In this document: positions 1 to 9,523 of the stretch, piece by piece
Layout: each line of letters opens with the position of its first letter
How positions within the stretch are numbered: the first letter of the stretch is position 1
NCBI RefSeq assembly: GCF_018130465.1
Contig: NZ_JAFCKJ010000003.1
Coordinates: 620,001 to 684,000, forward strand
Source: Bradyrhizobium canariense
GTDB lineage: Bacteria; Pseudomonadota; Alphaproteobacteria; Rhizobiales; Xanthobacteraceae
Length of the DNA: 64,000 nt
Direction: 5' to 3'
Program-made: the position numbers and the translations under genes
The notes under the pieces: generated by a model
Seen by the model: only the letters and a program-made list of their open reading frames with translations
What the model was told of the DNA's origin: nothing
Database searches by the model: none

Positions 1-1
1 C

Positions 2-151
2 GATCTCAAGCTCGGCCAGCGCGTGCAAGTGGATGATGGAACTTGTCCCGCCGGACAGGTCAAGGAAGTGCGCGGCGCCAAGATGACCGACAAGGGCGTC
101 GCACGGACCAGCACCTGCGTGCCGCGGTTTGGTCCGAAATCAAAGCGATGA
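2..151 (+). CDS. 3' end of a small DUF6719-like protein (partial)
   Basis: An open frame enters from the left edge and stops at TGA 149-151, leaving 49 residues and no start. The visible part holds LGQRVQVDDGTCPAGQVKEV and a late Cys followed by Val-Pro-Arg. From memory this spacing (VDDG-x-CP-x-GQ-x-KEV, then a C-terminal CVPR) fits the DUF6719 family of small exported rhizobial proteins with two cysteines that may form a disulfide. The function of the family is unknown. The next gene is on the opposite strand and ends 3 bases away, so the two are convergent. Confidence 0.55.
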   Translation, partial: DLKLGQRVQVDDGTCPAGQVKEVRGAKMTDKGVARTSTCVPRFGPKSKR

Positions 152-154
152 GCG

Positions 155-517
155 CTACTTCGCCGGATCGAACATGCATTGCAGGGTCGGCTTGGCGATC
201 TTGGTGAAGGTCGGACCGATTTCGGTCTGCTTTGCGGCCGGCACCCAATCGGTCTCGATCGTCGGCACCCCGGTCTCGCTGATGCCGCGCAGCAGAGCCT
301 CGCGGAGATCGCGATCCTCGACGACGGCGGCAGCATGATCGTGCAGGCAGCCGCAGACCTCTTCCGGATGCTCCCAGCGCCCGAGCATGCGCGGCGCGCA
401 TTGCCTGACGAACTCAGTACGGGGATCAGGTAATCTGGACGGTGAGCGCACCTGAGCCTGAGCGGCACTGATCGTCAGAACGAATATGAACGCCGCAGCG
501 CAGGAACGAACAAGCAT
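155..517 (-). CDS. Small exported cysteine-containing protein, unknown function
   Basis: This 120-residue protein begins MLVRSCAAAFIFVLTISAAQ, a clean signal peptide with probable cleavage after AQA. The mature part has four cysteines (QCAP, VCGCLHD, LQCMF), suggesting disulfides in the periplasm. I do not recognise a named domain. The C-terminal half is well behaved, with few low-complexity stretches, so the gene is likely real. It is convergent with the partial gene at the left edge and faces the same way as the 54-residue gene upstream. Confidence 0.65.
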   Translation of the reverse strand: MLVRSCAAAFIFVLTISAAQAQVRSPSRLPDPRTEFVRQCAPRMLGRWEHPEEVCGCLHDHAAAVVEDRDLREALLRGISETGVPTIETDWVPAAKQTEIGPTFTKIAKPTLQCMFDPAK

Positions 518-553
518 GACGGCCTTTATCGGCTGATTTTTCTTATTGGCGGA

Positions 554-718
554 TCAGAAGCGCGCGGCGACCACGATCGGCTGCGGCGCCGGGGTCATCA
601 CCGGCGAGCCGCTGTACTGGAAAGTGCCGATACCGGGGAGATTACCGTCCGGCGAGCCTGCGAGCGAGGAGCCGGCGAGCACGAAACCGAAAGCAAGGAT
701 GAGGCTGAGCGTGCGCAT
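554..718 (-). CDS. Small exported protein (54 aa), unknown function
   Basis: The start is taken at the ATG at 718 because GGAG lies about 8 bases upstream and the protein then begins MRTLSLILAFGFVLAGSSLA, a typical signal peptide. A longer in-frame extension upstream is Arg-rich and unlikely to be translated. The mature peptide is only about 33 residues, rich in Gly and Pro, and ends VVAARF. No domain is recognised. Confidence 0.6.
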   Translation of the reverse strand: MRTLSLILAFGFVLAGSSLAGSPDGNLPGIGTFQYSGSPVMTPAPQPIVVAARF

Positions 719-1355
719 GGACTTGTCTCCGAATTCGGTGGCCGGCGTGCGCCGTCGTCGTTGTGAGGTTGATAACCATGGGCGGTTTCGCGCGTGATGC
801 GCCAAAGGCGGAAAATGGTTTCATCTCCATGAGAATTGTTTCGTCCCGTTCGAGGCGACGACACATTCGACGGAAAATCTCAATCTTTTCAGATGGGTCG
901 GGCGGCTGCCCAATGTGGCTTGGCAGGTCCCGTGCGGGCTTGGAGCCGCGCCGGACGCTGGCGCCGTCATGGTCCTGCCTCACACGCTTCACATGCGTTT
1001 TACGTTTTTCTGCTGAAGAGAAGCCGAACGAAGGCTGGGCCCCGTCGAACCGGGGGCGCTTCGACCGCGACCCAAGCTATCGAGACCGAGACGCCCGGAT
1101 CACCGGGCGCGTTGATGTGAGGAATGGCCATCATGATGGCGCAAGATCGCGCAACGGCGCGCGATGCGGACCAACGAACGGACCGCCGGGATCAACGACC
1201 TGTTCGCAGCAGCGCCATGTCGCCTGGCGAAATGGCGTTGCAATCGAGCCGCGGCTTCGAGGCCACGCCGCAGACATTCGTGCGGCTGACCGGCTCGCAT
1301 CTTGCCAAACCGCGCGCCAGCCGCGCCGACATCGCTGAGTGAACGCAAACGCGTC
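719..1355. other. Intergenic stretch without a convincing gene
   Basis: About 640 bases lie between the 54-aa gene and the CreA-like gene. Several frames are open but all read as Arg-rich antisense-type translations. The least bad candidate is a 72-codon frame at 1124-1342 on the plus strand, with GAGG close before its ATG, but its composition (many Arg, Asp, Gln) resembles no family I know. I see no RNA gene here. Confidence 0.4.
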
Positions 1356-1904
1356 TCACTGAGTGAAGAACTCTCCACATTTCTGGACGTTTGCGTCCGC
1401 CGGTCCCCACGGCATGATCGGCACGGTCGAGGTCGAGTTCTTCGGCGAACCTTCGATCAGCCTGTCCGAATAGACCATGTAGACCAGCACGTTGCGCTTG
1501 GCGTCACAGCCGCGCACGATCTGCATCTTCTTGAAGAACAACGAGCGGCGCTGGCGGAACATGTCGTCGCCCTGCTCCATCTTGTTCTTGAACTTGATCG
1601 GGCCGATCTGACGGCAGGCGAGCGAGATGTCCGAGACCTCCTCGGCAAGGCCCAGCCAGCCCTTGAAGCCGCCCTTCTCCGGCACCGTGAAATGACAGGC
1701 CACGCCCTCGACCTCGGGGTCGTCGAGGCCGTAGGTCGCAAGCTTGTCGTTCGGGCTCATCCATTTGAACACGGTCGAGCGGCGGAAGATCAGATCCGGC
1801 TCGTCCGCGGCGGAGGCGGACGCTGCCGGCACGGTCAGCGCAAGGAGGAATAAAGCGAGGCCTTTCAAGCGGATGCTGGAAAGACTGGGGAAACGAGATG
1901 ACAT
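1356..1904 (-). CDS. creA: CreA family protein
   Basis: This 182-residue exported protein resembles E. coli CreA (YjjA), a conserved periplasmic protein of unknown biochemical role. The start at 1904 is preferred over an in-frame TTG at 1922 because GGAGAGG sits just before it. A signal peptide (FLLALTVPAASASA) is followed by the family hallmark DDPEVEGVACHFTVPEKGG, then SLACRQIGPI, RRSLFFKKMQIVRGCD and a C-terminal VPIMPWG. The conserved cysteines may pair in the periplasm. No cre two-component genes are near. Confidence 0.85.
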   Translation of the reverse strand: MSSRFPSLSSIRLKGLALFLLALTVPAASASAADEPDLIFRRSTVFKWMSPNDKLATYGLDDPEVEGVACHFTVPEKGGFKGWLGLAEEVSDISLACRQIGPIKFKNKMEQGDDMFRQRRSLFFKKMQIVRGCDAKRNVLVYMVYSDRLIEGSPKNSTSTVPIMPWGPADANVQKCGEFFTQ

Positions 1905-2100
1905 GAACCTCTCCGGTAACAAGTTCCAGCAATGTAGGGATGAGGCGACCGATCAGGAAGACGACGGGCAAGCCGACACGGCCGCCGTTTACCGCTCCGT
2001 GAGGCTTTTTTGCTACGCTTTGGACAAATGTAGCTGATGGCAGAACTGCCGTGCTGGTGAACGCGTATCCCCTCTGAGAGACTAACATCTGATTTGGATT

Positions 2101-3786
2101 ATGGATTCGAAGATGAATAGCGTGAACGGGTCTGGTTTCTCCGCCAAGCCGGCGCGACTTTGGCAGGTCGCCATTTTGACGGCGGCGGGTGCGATCGGCA
2201 CGGCAAGCCAGGCGGACGCAGCGTTTTATTACTGGACGGACTATTCCGACGGGTCGTACGGGCGCCAGGAGCGCCATCCGGAAGTCCCGCGCCAGAAACC
2301 GCAGAAGCGCGGTGCGGCCGGCAAGAAAGACCTTGTTGCCGAAAAGGAAGCCGGCACGAAACCGCAAGGTCCTCTCGTCATCGTCGTCTCGATCGACCGG
2401 CAGAAGGTCACGGTCTACGACACCAACGGCGTGTTCGCGGAATCCCCGGTGTCGACGGGCATGAAGGGCCATTCGACGCCGATGGGTGTGTTCAGCGTCA
2501 TCCAGAAGCACAAATTCCACCACTCCAACATCTATAGCGGCGCGCCGATGCCGTACATGCAGCGGATCACGTGGTCCGGCGTCGCCATGCATGCCGGCGT
2601 GCTGCCGGGCTATCCGGCCTCGCACGGCTGCATCCGCATGCCGATGGCGTTCGCAGTGAAGATGTGGAACTGGACCAGGATGGGCGCGCGCGTGATCGTT
2701 TCGCCCGGCCAGATGTCGCCGCAGAACTTCTCACATCCGCTGCTCGCCTCTGTGCGCGTGCCGCCGCAACCCGCGGCCAGCCTGGAGCCGCAGACCAATG
2801 CCGGCGACAAGGCCGACAAGGGCGCGGCTAATGCGAAGGCCGCCGAAGCAAAGCCGGTTGAAACGAAGACCGCCAGCGCCGACGGCGTGCTCGAGCTGCG
2901 TTCGTCGGTCGGCCACACCGTGATGTCGGACGTGACCACCGGCAATGCACCGGCCCGCGAGGAAGCCACGATACCAGCCGACCGAACCGAGATAACGGCA
3001 AAGCCCGAGACCAGGACCGCTGAGGCAGCAGACGCGGCCAAGCCACAGGCCGGAGACGCCGCGCAGCCCGCGAACACTGAATCGAAGCCTTTCGAGACCG
3101 CGGAGACGCCCAAAGAAACGCCCACGGAAACGCTGAAGGAAACGCCGAAGGCTTCGACGGCTGCCGCCGACAAGGTCGAGGCTGCCAAGTCCGAAACGGC
3201 GAAGTCCGAACCGGCAAAGACGCCCGACGCACCGGGCGCGGCGGCAGCGCAGGCCGCCACGCCCGACGTCAAGAAGGACGAAACCCGCGTCGCCGATCCG
3301 GCGCCAGCAGCAAAACCTGAAGCGCCCAAGCGCGCCGGCCAGATCGCGGTCTTCGTCAGCCGCAAGGATTCCAAGCTCTACGTGCGGCAGAACTTTGCGC
3401 CGCTATTCGAGGTGCCCGTCACGATCGCCGCGAGCGATCGGCCGCTCGGCACGCATGTCTTCACCGCAGAAGTCGACAAGGCCGATTCCAATGCGCTGCA
3501 TTGGTCGGTGGTGTCCCTGCCAGTGTCCGTCCGCTCTGCCGCGCGCGAAGATACCGGCCGCATGACAGGCCGCCAGCGCGGCGCGTTCGTGATCCCCGTC
3601 GCCGCAAAGCCTGCGGTCACGCCGGATAGCCCGGCCGAGGCCCTCGACCGCGTCTCGATCCCGGCCGACACGATCGCGAAGATCAACGAAATGCTGACAT
3701 CGGGCGGCTCGATCATCGTCTCCGACCAGGGCATCAACCAGGGCGAGACCGGCGAAGGCACCGACTTCATCGTCCGCCTGTACTGA
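2101..3786 (+). CDS. L,D-transpeptidase with second, degenerate YkuD-like domain
   Basis: L,D-transpeptidases make 3-3 cross-links in peptidoglycan or attach proteins to it in the periplasm. This 561-residue protein has an N-terminal membrane or signal segment (about 20-41), a YkuD domain (about 95-200) starting PLVIVVSIDRQKVTVYDTNG, and the catalytic motif SHGCIRM with His175 and Cys177. Residues about 220-415 are a low-complexity Ala/Lys/Glu/Pro/Thr linker. The end (about 418-561) resembles the first strands of another YkuD fold (IAVFVSRKDSKLYV) but has no HGC motif. An in-frame ATG at 2113 is an alternative start. The gene stands alone. Confidence 0.88.
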   Translation: MDSKMNSVNGSGFSAKPARLWQVAILTAAGAIGTASQADAAFYYWTDYSDGSYGRQERHPEVPRQKPQKRGAAGKKDLVAEKEAGTKPQGPLVIVVSIDRQKVTVYDTNGVFAESPVSTGMKGHSTPMGVFSVIQKHKFHHSNIYSGAPMPYMQRITWSGVAMHAGVLPGYPASHGCIRMPMAFAVKMWNWTRMGARVIVSPGQMSPQNFSHPLLASVRVPPQPAASLEPQTNAGDKADKGAANAKAAEAKPVETKTASADGVLELRSSVGHTVMSDVTTGNAPAREEATIPADRTEITAKPETRTAEAADAAKPQAGDAAQPANTESKPFETAETPKETPTETLKETPKASTAAADKVEAAKSETAKSEPAKTPDAPGAAAAQAATPDVKKDETRVADPAPAAKPEAPKRAGQIAVFVSRKDSKLYVRQNFAPLFEVPVTIAASDRPLGTHVFTAEVDKADSNALHWSVVSLPVSVRSAAREDTGRMTGRQRGAFVIPVAAKPAVTPDSPAEALDRVSIPADTIAKINEMLTSGGSIIVSDQGINQGETGEGTDFIVRLY

Positions 3787-3878
3787 CGCGCCTCGCCGCG
3801 TCCGATAACGCGGTGTTGAGCAGGCGCCTCGCGCCGACGGAGTACAGTGCGTCCCGGATCACGTCGGGGGACGTTGCC

Positions 3879-4445
3879 ATGTTGAACCGCAGGACCATGC
3901 TCGCCGCGCTTGTCGCGACGACCGCATCTGCTAGAGGCGCACTGGCCGATGGCGGCATGAGCCGGATCTCCGCCTACGCCTTCTCCTTTCCGGCGTTATC
4001 AGGCGACGACATCCACCTTGCGGCCTTCACGGGCAAGCCGCTGCTGGTGGTCAACACCGCTTCCCTCTGCGGTTACACGCCACAATATGCCGGCCTGCAA
4101 GAAATCTGGAACGAGTTTCGCGAGCGCGGGCTCACCGTCATCGGCGTGCCTTCCAACGATTTTGGCGGACAGGAGCCCGGCGGCACCAGCGAGATCTCGG
4201 AGACGGCCCATCACCAATACGGCGTTACCTTTCCGATTGCGGCCAAGGCCGTCGTGGTCGGTGCCAAGGCGCATCCGTTCTACAGATGGGCGGCAGAGGC
4301 GCGGCCGAAGGAGGTCCCAAAATGGAACTTCCACAAATATCTGATCAGCCGTGACGGGTATATCGCCGACGTCTTTTCGTCGGCGGTCGAACCGGCCGAC
4401 ACCCGGATCAAGACCGCGGTCGCGAAGGCGCTGGCCGACAGTTAA
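3879..4445 (+). CDS. Glutathione peroxidase family protein (Cys type)
   Basis: This 188-residue thiol peroxidase reduces hydroperoxides using glutathione or thioredoxin. The peroxidatic site is a cysteine, not selenocysteine: NTASLCGYTPQY with Cys64. The later WNFHKYL motif supplies the family Trp and Asn. The usual GFPCNQF stretch reads GVPSNDFGG here, so the second family Cys is Ser. The N-terminus LNRRTMLAALVATTASARG resembles a twin-arginine signal, pointing to the periplasm. The ATG at 3879, just before the signal, is chosen over an upstream in-frame start at 3813. Confidence 0.88.
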   Translation: MLNRRTMLAALVATTASARGALADGGMSRISAYAFSFPALSGDDIHLAAFTGKPLLVVNTASLCGYTPQYAGLQEIWNEFRERGLTVIGVPSNDFGGQEPGGTSEISETAHHQYGVTFPIAAKAVVVGAKAHPFYRWAAEARPKEVPKWNFHKYLISRDGYIADVFSSAVEPADTRIKTAVAKALADS

Positions 4446-4610
4446 GACACCGCGCCCCAACGCGCTTGGGCACAATTGTGGCGGGGCGCCAAACAGCCGT
4501 TGCAATGGCGAGGGCCCACCATCTAGGCTAGGATCGTGTGGGGCAGGATGGTTTTGCCGGAGGCGAAAAGCCCCGGTGAAACAACGGGATCAATCTCGAG
4601 GACAAACACC

Positions 4611-5642
4611 ATGCGTGTGGCGGCAGGACTGATTTTGGCAAGCGCGATGTCTCTGGCGATGACGGGCGCGGCATGGTCGCAGACCCCGGCTGCAAAGCCC
4701 GCTGTCGCGACGCAGGCCGCACCGGCGACAACGCCGGCCGCGGCTGCGCCCGCTGCGGCTCCGGCACCTGCTCCTGCTCCTGCAGCAGCCGCCGCGCCGG
4801 CGGGCTTCGTCAATCCGCCCTCGCCGAAACAGGCGCCGCAGCCCGCCCGTGCCGCTTGCAACACCCCCGGCGCGCTCGGTGTCGCCCGCACTGTCGAGAT
4901 CGACACCACCGGTGGCCCCGGCTTCGGCTTCGAGCATTTCAAGGAGCTCGACTTCCTGCGCGACAAGGAGGTGGTGCTGACCTTCGACGACGGTCCTTGG
5001 CCGAAGAACACGCCCGCGGTGCTGAAGGCGCTCGCCGATGAATGCACCACCGGCATCTTCTTCTCCATCGGCAAGCACGCGACCTACGAGCCGGAGATCC
5101 TGAAGCAGGTCTACGCGGCCGGCCATACCGTGGGCACCCACACCTGGTCGCACGCCAACCTCAACAACAAGAAGCTCACGGAAGCGCAGCGCAAGGAAGA
5201 GATCGAGAAGGGTCTGTCCGCGGTGAAATGGGCGCTCGGCGGCATTTCGCCCTCGCCGTTCTTCCGCTTCCCCGCGCTCCAGCATCCGCCGGAGATGGTC
5301 ACCTATCTCGGCAATCGCAACACGGCGATCTTCTCCTGCGATATCGACTCCTTCGACTTCAAGGCCTCGAAGCCCGAGAAGGTGATCGAGACCGTCATGA
5401 AGAAGCTCGACAGCAAGGGCAAGGGCATCATCCTGATGCACGACTTCCAGAAGCACACCGCGGAGGCCCTGCCCGAGTTGCTCAAGCGCCTGAAGGCGGG
5501 CGGCTACAAGGTGGTGGCGATGCGCGCCAAGTTCCCGGCCTCGACGCTGCCGGAATACGACCAGGAGCTGCTCAAGGACGTCAAGCTGCCGACGGTGAGC
5601 AACCGGCCGGTCAACAGCGTCGTGACGACGGTCTCTGAATAG
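4611..5642 (+). CDS. Exported polysaccharide deacetylase (NodB domain)
   Basis: This 343-residue protein has a signal peptide ending near residue 23, an Ala/Pro-rich linker (about 25-80) and a NodB domain (about 115-320). The metal and catalytic motifs are visible: TFDDGP at 124-129 and HTWSH at 177-181, then FFRFPAL and ILMHDF. The family removes acetyl groups from N-acetylglucosamine in peptidoglycan, chitin oligomers or exopolysaccharide; the substrate here is unknown. The start at 4611 is set by the signal peptide and GAGGAC upstream. There are no nod genes nearby, so a nodulation role is not suggested. Confidence 0.88.
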   Translation: MRVAAGLILASAMSLAMTGAAWSQTPAAKPAVATQAAPATTPAAAAPAAAPAPAPAPAAAAAPAGFVNPPSPKQAPQPARAACNTPGALGVARTVEIDTTGGPGFGFEHFKELDFLRDKEVVLTFDDGPWPKNTPAVLKALADECTTGIFFSIGKHATYEPEILKQVYAAGHTVGTHTWSHANLNNKKLTEAQRKEEIEKGLSAVKWALGGISPSPFFRFPALQHPPEMVTYLGNRNTAIFSCDIDSFDFKASKPEKVIETVMKKLDSKGKGIILMHDFQKHTAEALPELLKRLKAGGYKVVAMRAKFPASTLPEYDQELLKDVKLPTVSNRPVNSVVTTVSE

Positions 5643-5650
5643 TTGCGCCA

Positions 5651-6202
5651 TTGTCCTTTCGCATCGAAGGCTACGTCATCGTCTCCGCGGACGGCATGCT
5701 CGCGGACGCGGCGCATCTCATGCCGGACAGCCTGAAGTTCGAAGGCGACAAGCTGTTCTTCGAGCAGGCGCTCGATCGCGCCGCGGTGATCGTGCACGGC
5801 CGTCACTCGCACGAGCAGCAGCCGAATTCACCCAAGCGCAAGCGCCTGATCCTGACCCGCAAGATCAGGGCGCTGACCGTCGATCCCGAGCTGCCGAACG
5901 CGACATTGTGGAATCCGGATCACGCCAGCTTCGAGCAAGCATGCGCTTTTGCTGACGTGGCTGGCGGCACCGCGGCGATCATCGGCGGCCCCGTCGTGTT
6001 CGACATGTTCATGGACCGCTACGACACCTTCTGGCTCTCGGAAGCCCCGCATCTGCGGCTGCCCGGCGGCGAAGGCTGTTTTGTCGAAGTACCGGAGCGG
6101 ACGCCTCAGGAGGTGCTGGCATCGCACGGGATGAAGCCGGGCGCGCCGTATCTGCTCGACGCCGCGCACGAGGTGACGGTGACGCCGTGGCGTAGGACGT
6201 AG
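5651..6202 (+). CDS. Dihydrofolate reductase-like (RibD C-terminal type) protein, TTG start
   Basis: This 183-residue protein begins at TTG 5651, giving MSFRIEGYVIVSADGMLA, the usual opening of the RibD_C/DHFR-like superfamily. A later AAIIGGPVVFDMFM matches the GG-x(4)-F cofactor-binding stretch of these NADPH-dependent reductases. No ATG nearby would keep the first strand, so TTG is the likely start. It lies 8 bases after the deacetylase stop and may be cotranscribed. The substrate is unknown. Confidence 0.75.
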   Translation: MSFRIEGYVIVSADGMLADAAHLMPDSLKFEGDKLFFEQALDRAAVIVHGRHSHEQQPNSPKRKRLILTRKIRALTVDPELPNATLWNPDHASFEQACAFADVAGGTAAIIGGPVVFDMFMDRYDTFWLSEAPHLRLPGGEGCFVEVPERTPQEVLASHGMKPGAPYLLDAAHEVTVTPWRRT

Positions 6203-6214
6203 GGTGGTTTAGCC

Positions 6215-6667
6215 TTACACGTCCCCGAAGGCCGCCTCGGCCGGACGCGTGGCGCGGCCGTAGCCCATGATCATGAACAGCGCGCCGATGATCGACAGGT
6301 TCTTGAGCGCGTCGACCAGCATCTTGGCGTTGTCGGGCGGCACCTGGTTCCAGAAATCGTAGAACAGGAAGGTCGCGACTGCGACATAGATGATCATAAG
6401 CATCGCGAAGAAGCGCGCGCCGAAATTCAGGGCGATCATCACCCCCGCGATGATCTCGAGCACGCCCACCGCAACCGCCAGCAGCTGCGGCGTGGTCATG
6501 GCTGTCGCCGTCTCGATCTGCTTGGCGTAAGGCGCGATCATGTCGGGAACCACGACCTTGGCGGCGATGAAATCAACGGTCGCCTGCATGGCAAACAGTC
6601 TTGCCGCGCCGGTGTAGATGAACAGTACGGCGAACAGGATCCGCCCGAAAGTCACGAACGCTGGCAT
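6215..6667 (-). CDS. DoxX family membrane protein
   Basis: The 150-residue protein has four hydrophobic segments (about 6-24, 58-80, 84-102, 120-136) and the DoxX opening FGRILFAVLFIYTGAARL. DoxX-type proteins are small inner-membrane proteins, some linked to quinone redox or oxidative-stress complexes. The gene is convergent with the DHFR-like gene and has no partner that fixes its role. Confidence 0.8.
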   Translation of the reverse strand: MPAFVTFGRILFAVLFIYTGAARLFAMQATVDFIAAKVVVPDMIAPYAKQIETATAMTTPQLLAVAVGVLEIIAGVMIALNFGARFFAMLMIIYVAVATFLFYDFWNQVPPDNAKMLVDALKNLSIIGALFMIMGYGRATRPAEAAFGDV

Positions 6668-6862
6668 GATCGGCCTCTTGGCTCAGGCTTTTTGAAACCG
6701 GATTTTTGCGAAAGCACTTGGTGATTATGAAGAGTCATTGGTCGGTTTACAAACGCCGAAATGGCTAACTGCAAGTAATTCAAAGTTGGTGGCGCGCTAT
6801 TGGGTTGGCGCTCCCTAGCGGAATCGGATCGAGAGCGGCGCGATTGGCCGCAACGCCCTCGG

Positions 6863-6948
6863 CGTCATGGCCGGGCTTGACCCGGCCATCCACGACTTGC
6901 TCCGCGGTACGAAGATCGTGGACGCCCGGGACAAGCCCGGGCATGACG
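6863..6948. repeat. Palindromic intergenic repeat between doxX and maeB
   Basis: Two 31-base arms (6863-6893 and 6918-6948) are inverted copies with about five mismatches, both built on TCATG-CCGGGCTTG-CCCGG. The element can fold into a long hairpin. It lies just beyond the maeB stop codon on that gene's strand. The sequence matches a family of interspersed palindromes I remember from Bradyrhizobium. It may end or stabilise the maeB transcript. Confidence 0.75.
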
Positions 6949-6968
6949 AGTTCGCGGAATGTCGATCC

Positions 6969-9278
6969 CTACGTAAACAACGTCGGCTGCTGCCGGGCCG
7001 CGCGCTCCTGCGCTTCAACCACCGCAACCGCGGTCATGTTGAGGATGCCGCGCGCCGTCACCGACGGGGTGAGGATGTGGGCCGGGCGCGCCGGACCGAT
7101 CAGGATCGGCCCGACCGGGAGCGCGTCCGCCAGCGACTTGATCATCTGATAGGCGACGTTGGCGGTGTCCAGCGTCGGCATGATCATGATGTTGGCCTCG
7201 CCCTCGAGCTTGGAGTGCGGCAGCACCATCTTGCGCGCGGCGGCCGAGAGCGCGGTGTCGCCCTGCATCTCGCCGTCGGCCTCGAGCTCCGGATGCTTCT
7301 CCTTCAGGAGCTGGGTCGCCCGGCGCATCTTGCGCGAGGATTCCGTGTCGTAGCTGCCGAAATCCGAATGCGAGACGAAGGCGATCTTCGGCTTGATGTT
7401 GAAGCGCTGGACGTGGACCGCCGCGAGCGCGGCGATCTCGGCGAGCTCTTCGGCGCTCGGATTGGGCCGCACTTGGGTGTCAGCGATGAAGAAGGCGCCC
7501 TTGCTCGTGATCAGCAGCGCCAGCGCCGCATAGTCGCTGATCCCCGGCGTGAACCCGACGATCTCGCGGACATGGCGCAGATGGCTCATGTAGCGGCCCT
7601 CGACGCCGCAGAGCATGGCATCCGCCTCTCCGCGCACCACTGAGAGCGCCGCGATGACGGTGTTGTTGGTGCGCACCACCGTGCGCGCCGCATCCGGCGT
7701 GACGCCGCGGCGGCCGGCGACCTCGACATAGGACTGCACGTAGGAGCGGTAGCGCGGATCGTCCTCGGGATTGACGAGGTCAAAGTCCTTGCCGGCCTTG
7801 ATCGACAGGCCGAAGCGCTTGATGCGCGCCTCGACCACCGACGGACGTCCGACCAGGATCGGCGTCGCCAGCTTCTCTTCCAGCACCACCTGGGTCGCGC
7901 GCAGCACCCGCTCGTCCTCGCCTTCGGCGTAGATCACGCGCACCGGTTGGGTCTTGGCCTTCGCGAACATCGGCTTCATGACGAGGCCGGAGCGGAAGGC
8001 GAAACGCTCGAGCAGCGCGGTGTACTCGTCGAAATTGGTGATGGGCCGGGTCGCAACGCCCGACTCCATCGCGGCCTTCGCCACCGCCGGCGCGATGCGC
8101 AGGATCAACCTCGGATCAAAGGGACTCGGGATCAGCGAGCCCGGGCCAAACCCTTGCGTCTCGCCGGTGTCAAAGCCCTGCGCGACCGCATCCGACGGCG
8201 CCTCGCGCGCGAGCTGCGCGATGGCCTCGACGGCGGCGAGCTTCATCTCCTCGTTGATCGCGCTGGCGCCGACGTCGAGCGCGCCGCGGAAGATGAAGGG
8301 GAAGCAGAGGACGTTGTTGACCTGGTTCGGAAAGTCGGAGCGGCCGGTGCAGATCATGGCGTCGGGGCGCACCTTGCGCGCCTCCTCCGGCATGATCTCC
8401 GGCGTCGGATTGGCGAGCGCCATGATCAGCGGCTTGTCGCCCATCGCCTTGGCCATCTCGGGCTTGAGCACGCCCGGTGCCGACAGGCCGATGAAGATGT
8501 CGGCGCCGCCGATGACGTCGCCAAGCGTGCGCTTGTCGGTCTTCTGCGCATAGACCGCCTTCCAGCGGTCCATCGTGGTGTTGCGGCCCTCATGCACCAG
8601 GCCGTCGATGTCGCAGACCCAGATGTTCTTGCGCTGCGCGCCCATCGACACCAGCAGGTTCAGGGTCGCGATCGCCGCGGCCCCTGCCCCCGATGCTACG
8701 ATCTTCACGTCGGAGAGCTTCTTGCCGTTGAGTCGGAGGGCGTTGGTGACGGCGGCGGCAACGATGATCGCGGTGCCGTGCTGGTCGTCATGGAAGACCG
8801 GGATCTTCATGCGCTCTTTCAGCTGCGCCTCGATCTCAAAACATTCCGGTCCGCGGATGTCCTCGAGATTGATGCCGCCGAAGGTCGGCTCGAGCGCCGC
8901 CACGGTCTCGACCACGCGCTCGATGGTGTCGGCCGCGATCTCGATGTCGAACACGTCGATGCCGGCGAATTTCTTGAACAGGACCGCCTTGCCCTCCATC
9001 ACCGGCTTCGAGGCCAGCGGGCCGATATTGCCGAGGCCGAGCACGGCGGTGCCGTTCGAAACCACGGCGACCAGATTGGAGCGGATCGTCAGCGTCGCCG
9101 CTTCCGCCGGGTTCTTGGCGATCTCCATGCAGGCGGCGGCAACGCCCGGCGAATAGGCCAGCGCGAGGTCGCGCTGATTGGCAAGCGGCTTGCTTGCCTG
9201 GATCTCGAGCTTTCCGGGGCGCGGCAGCCGATGATAGGCCAGCGCCGCCTGGTGGAGATCATCAGAATAGGACGACAT
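6969..9278 (-). CDS. maeB: NADP-dependent malic enzyme with phosphotransacetylase-like domain
   Basis: This 769-residue protein decarboxylates malate to pyruvate, making NADPH. Residues 1-430 form the malic enzyme part, with [13 protein letters not shown], the metal-site region [14 protein letters not shown] and the nucleotide loop [20 protein letters not shown]. Residues about 435-769 resemble phosphotransacetylase ([40 protein letters not shown]). That tail is typical of rhizobial TME/MaeB and is usually regulatory, with no transacetylase activity. The length is normal. The gene is monocistronic, with a palindromic repeat after its stop. Confidence 0.95.
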   Translation of the reverse strand: MSSYSDDLHQAALAYHRLPRPGKLEIQASKPLANQRDLALAYSPGVAAACMEIAKNPAEAATLTIRSNLVAVVSNGTAVLGLGNIGPLASKPVMEGKAVLFKKFAGIDVFDIEIAADTIERVVETVAALEPTFGGINLEDIRGPECFEIEAQLKERMKIPVFHDDQHGTAIIVAAAVTNALRLNGKKLSDVKIVASGAGAAAIATLNLLVSMGAQRKNIWVCDIDGLVHEGRNTTMDRWKAVYAQKTDKRTLGDVIGGADIFIGLSAPGVLKPEMAKAMGDKPLIMALANPTPEIMPEEARKVRPDAMICTGRSDFPNQVNNVLCFPFIFRGALDVGASAINEEMKLAAVEAIAQLAREAPSDAVAQGFDTGETQGFGPGSLIPSPFDPRLILRIAPAVAKAAMESGVATRPITNFDEYTALLERFAFRSGLVMKPMFAKAKTQPVRVIYAEGEDERVLRATQVVLEEKLATPILVGRPSVVEARIKRFGLSIKAGKDFDLVNPEDDPRYRSYVQSYVEVAGRRGVTPDAARTVVRTNNTVIAALSVVRGEADAMLCGVEGRYMSHLRHVREIVGFTPGISDYAALALLITSKGAFFIADTQVRPNPSAEELAEIAALAAVHVQRFNIKPKIAFVSHSDFGSYDTESSRKMRRATQLLKEKHPELEADGEMQGDTALSAAARKMVLPHSKLEGEANIMIMPTLDTANVAYQMIKSLADALPVGPILIGPARPAHILTPSVTARGILNMTAVAVVEAQERAARQQPTLFT

Positions 9279-9523
9279 GCGGTGTCTTGCCTCGCGTTAC
9301 CGGCCTCAAACTACGTTGTCCTGACCGGTCCGCCTTGGGGCAGTATTTCCGGGTCATGGAAACGGGATGAAGCACGCCGGGCGCCCCGGTGGCAACATCC
9401 GATTGCGTCCTCATCAACAGGGCGCGCGGTCAAATATCTGATAGCGCTAGCTTTCCCTGGACCGCGCGGTGCTTTGCGAATATGGCAGGTTGCGCAGTGC
9501 AAAACGAGCAACTGGAGCTGGGA

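Noticed and set aside
763-1338. A 191-codon plus-strand frame in the 719-1355 gap
   Set aside because: Arg-rich, no ribosome site and no recognisable domain; kept only as an uncertain gap.
4611-5642. Polysaccharide deacetylase as a nodulation gene nodB
   Set aside because: No nodA, nodC or nod box nearby, and the Ala/Pro linker with signal peptide is unlike NodB; a cell-wall role is more likely.
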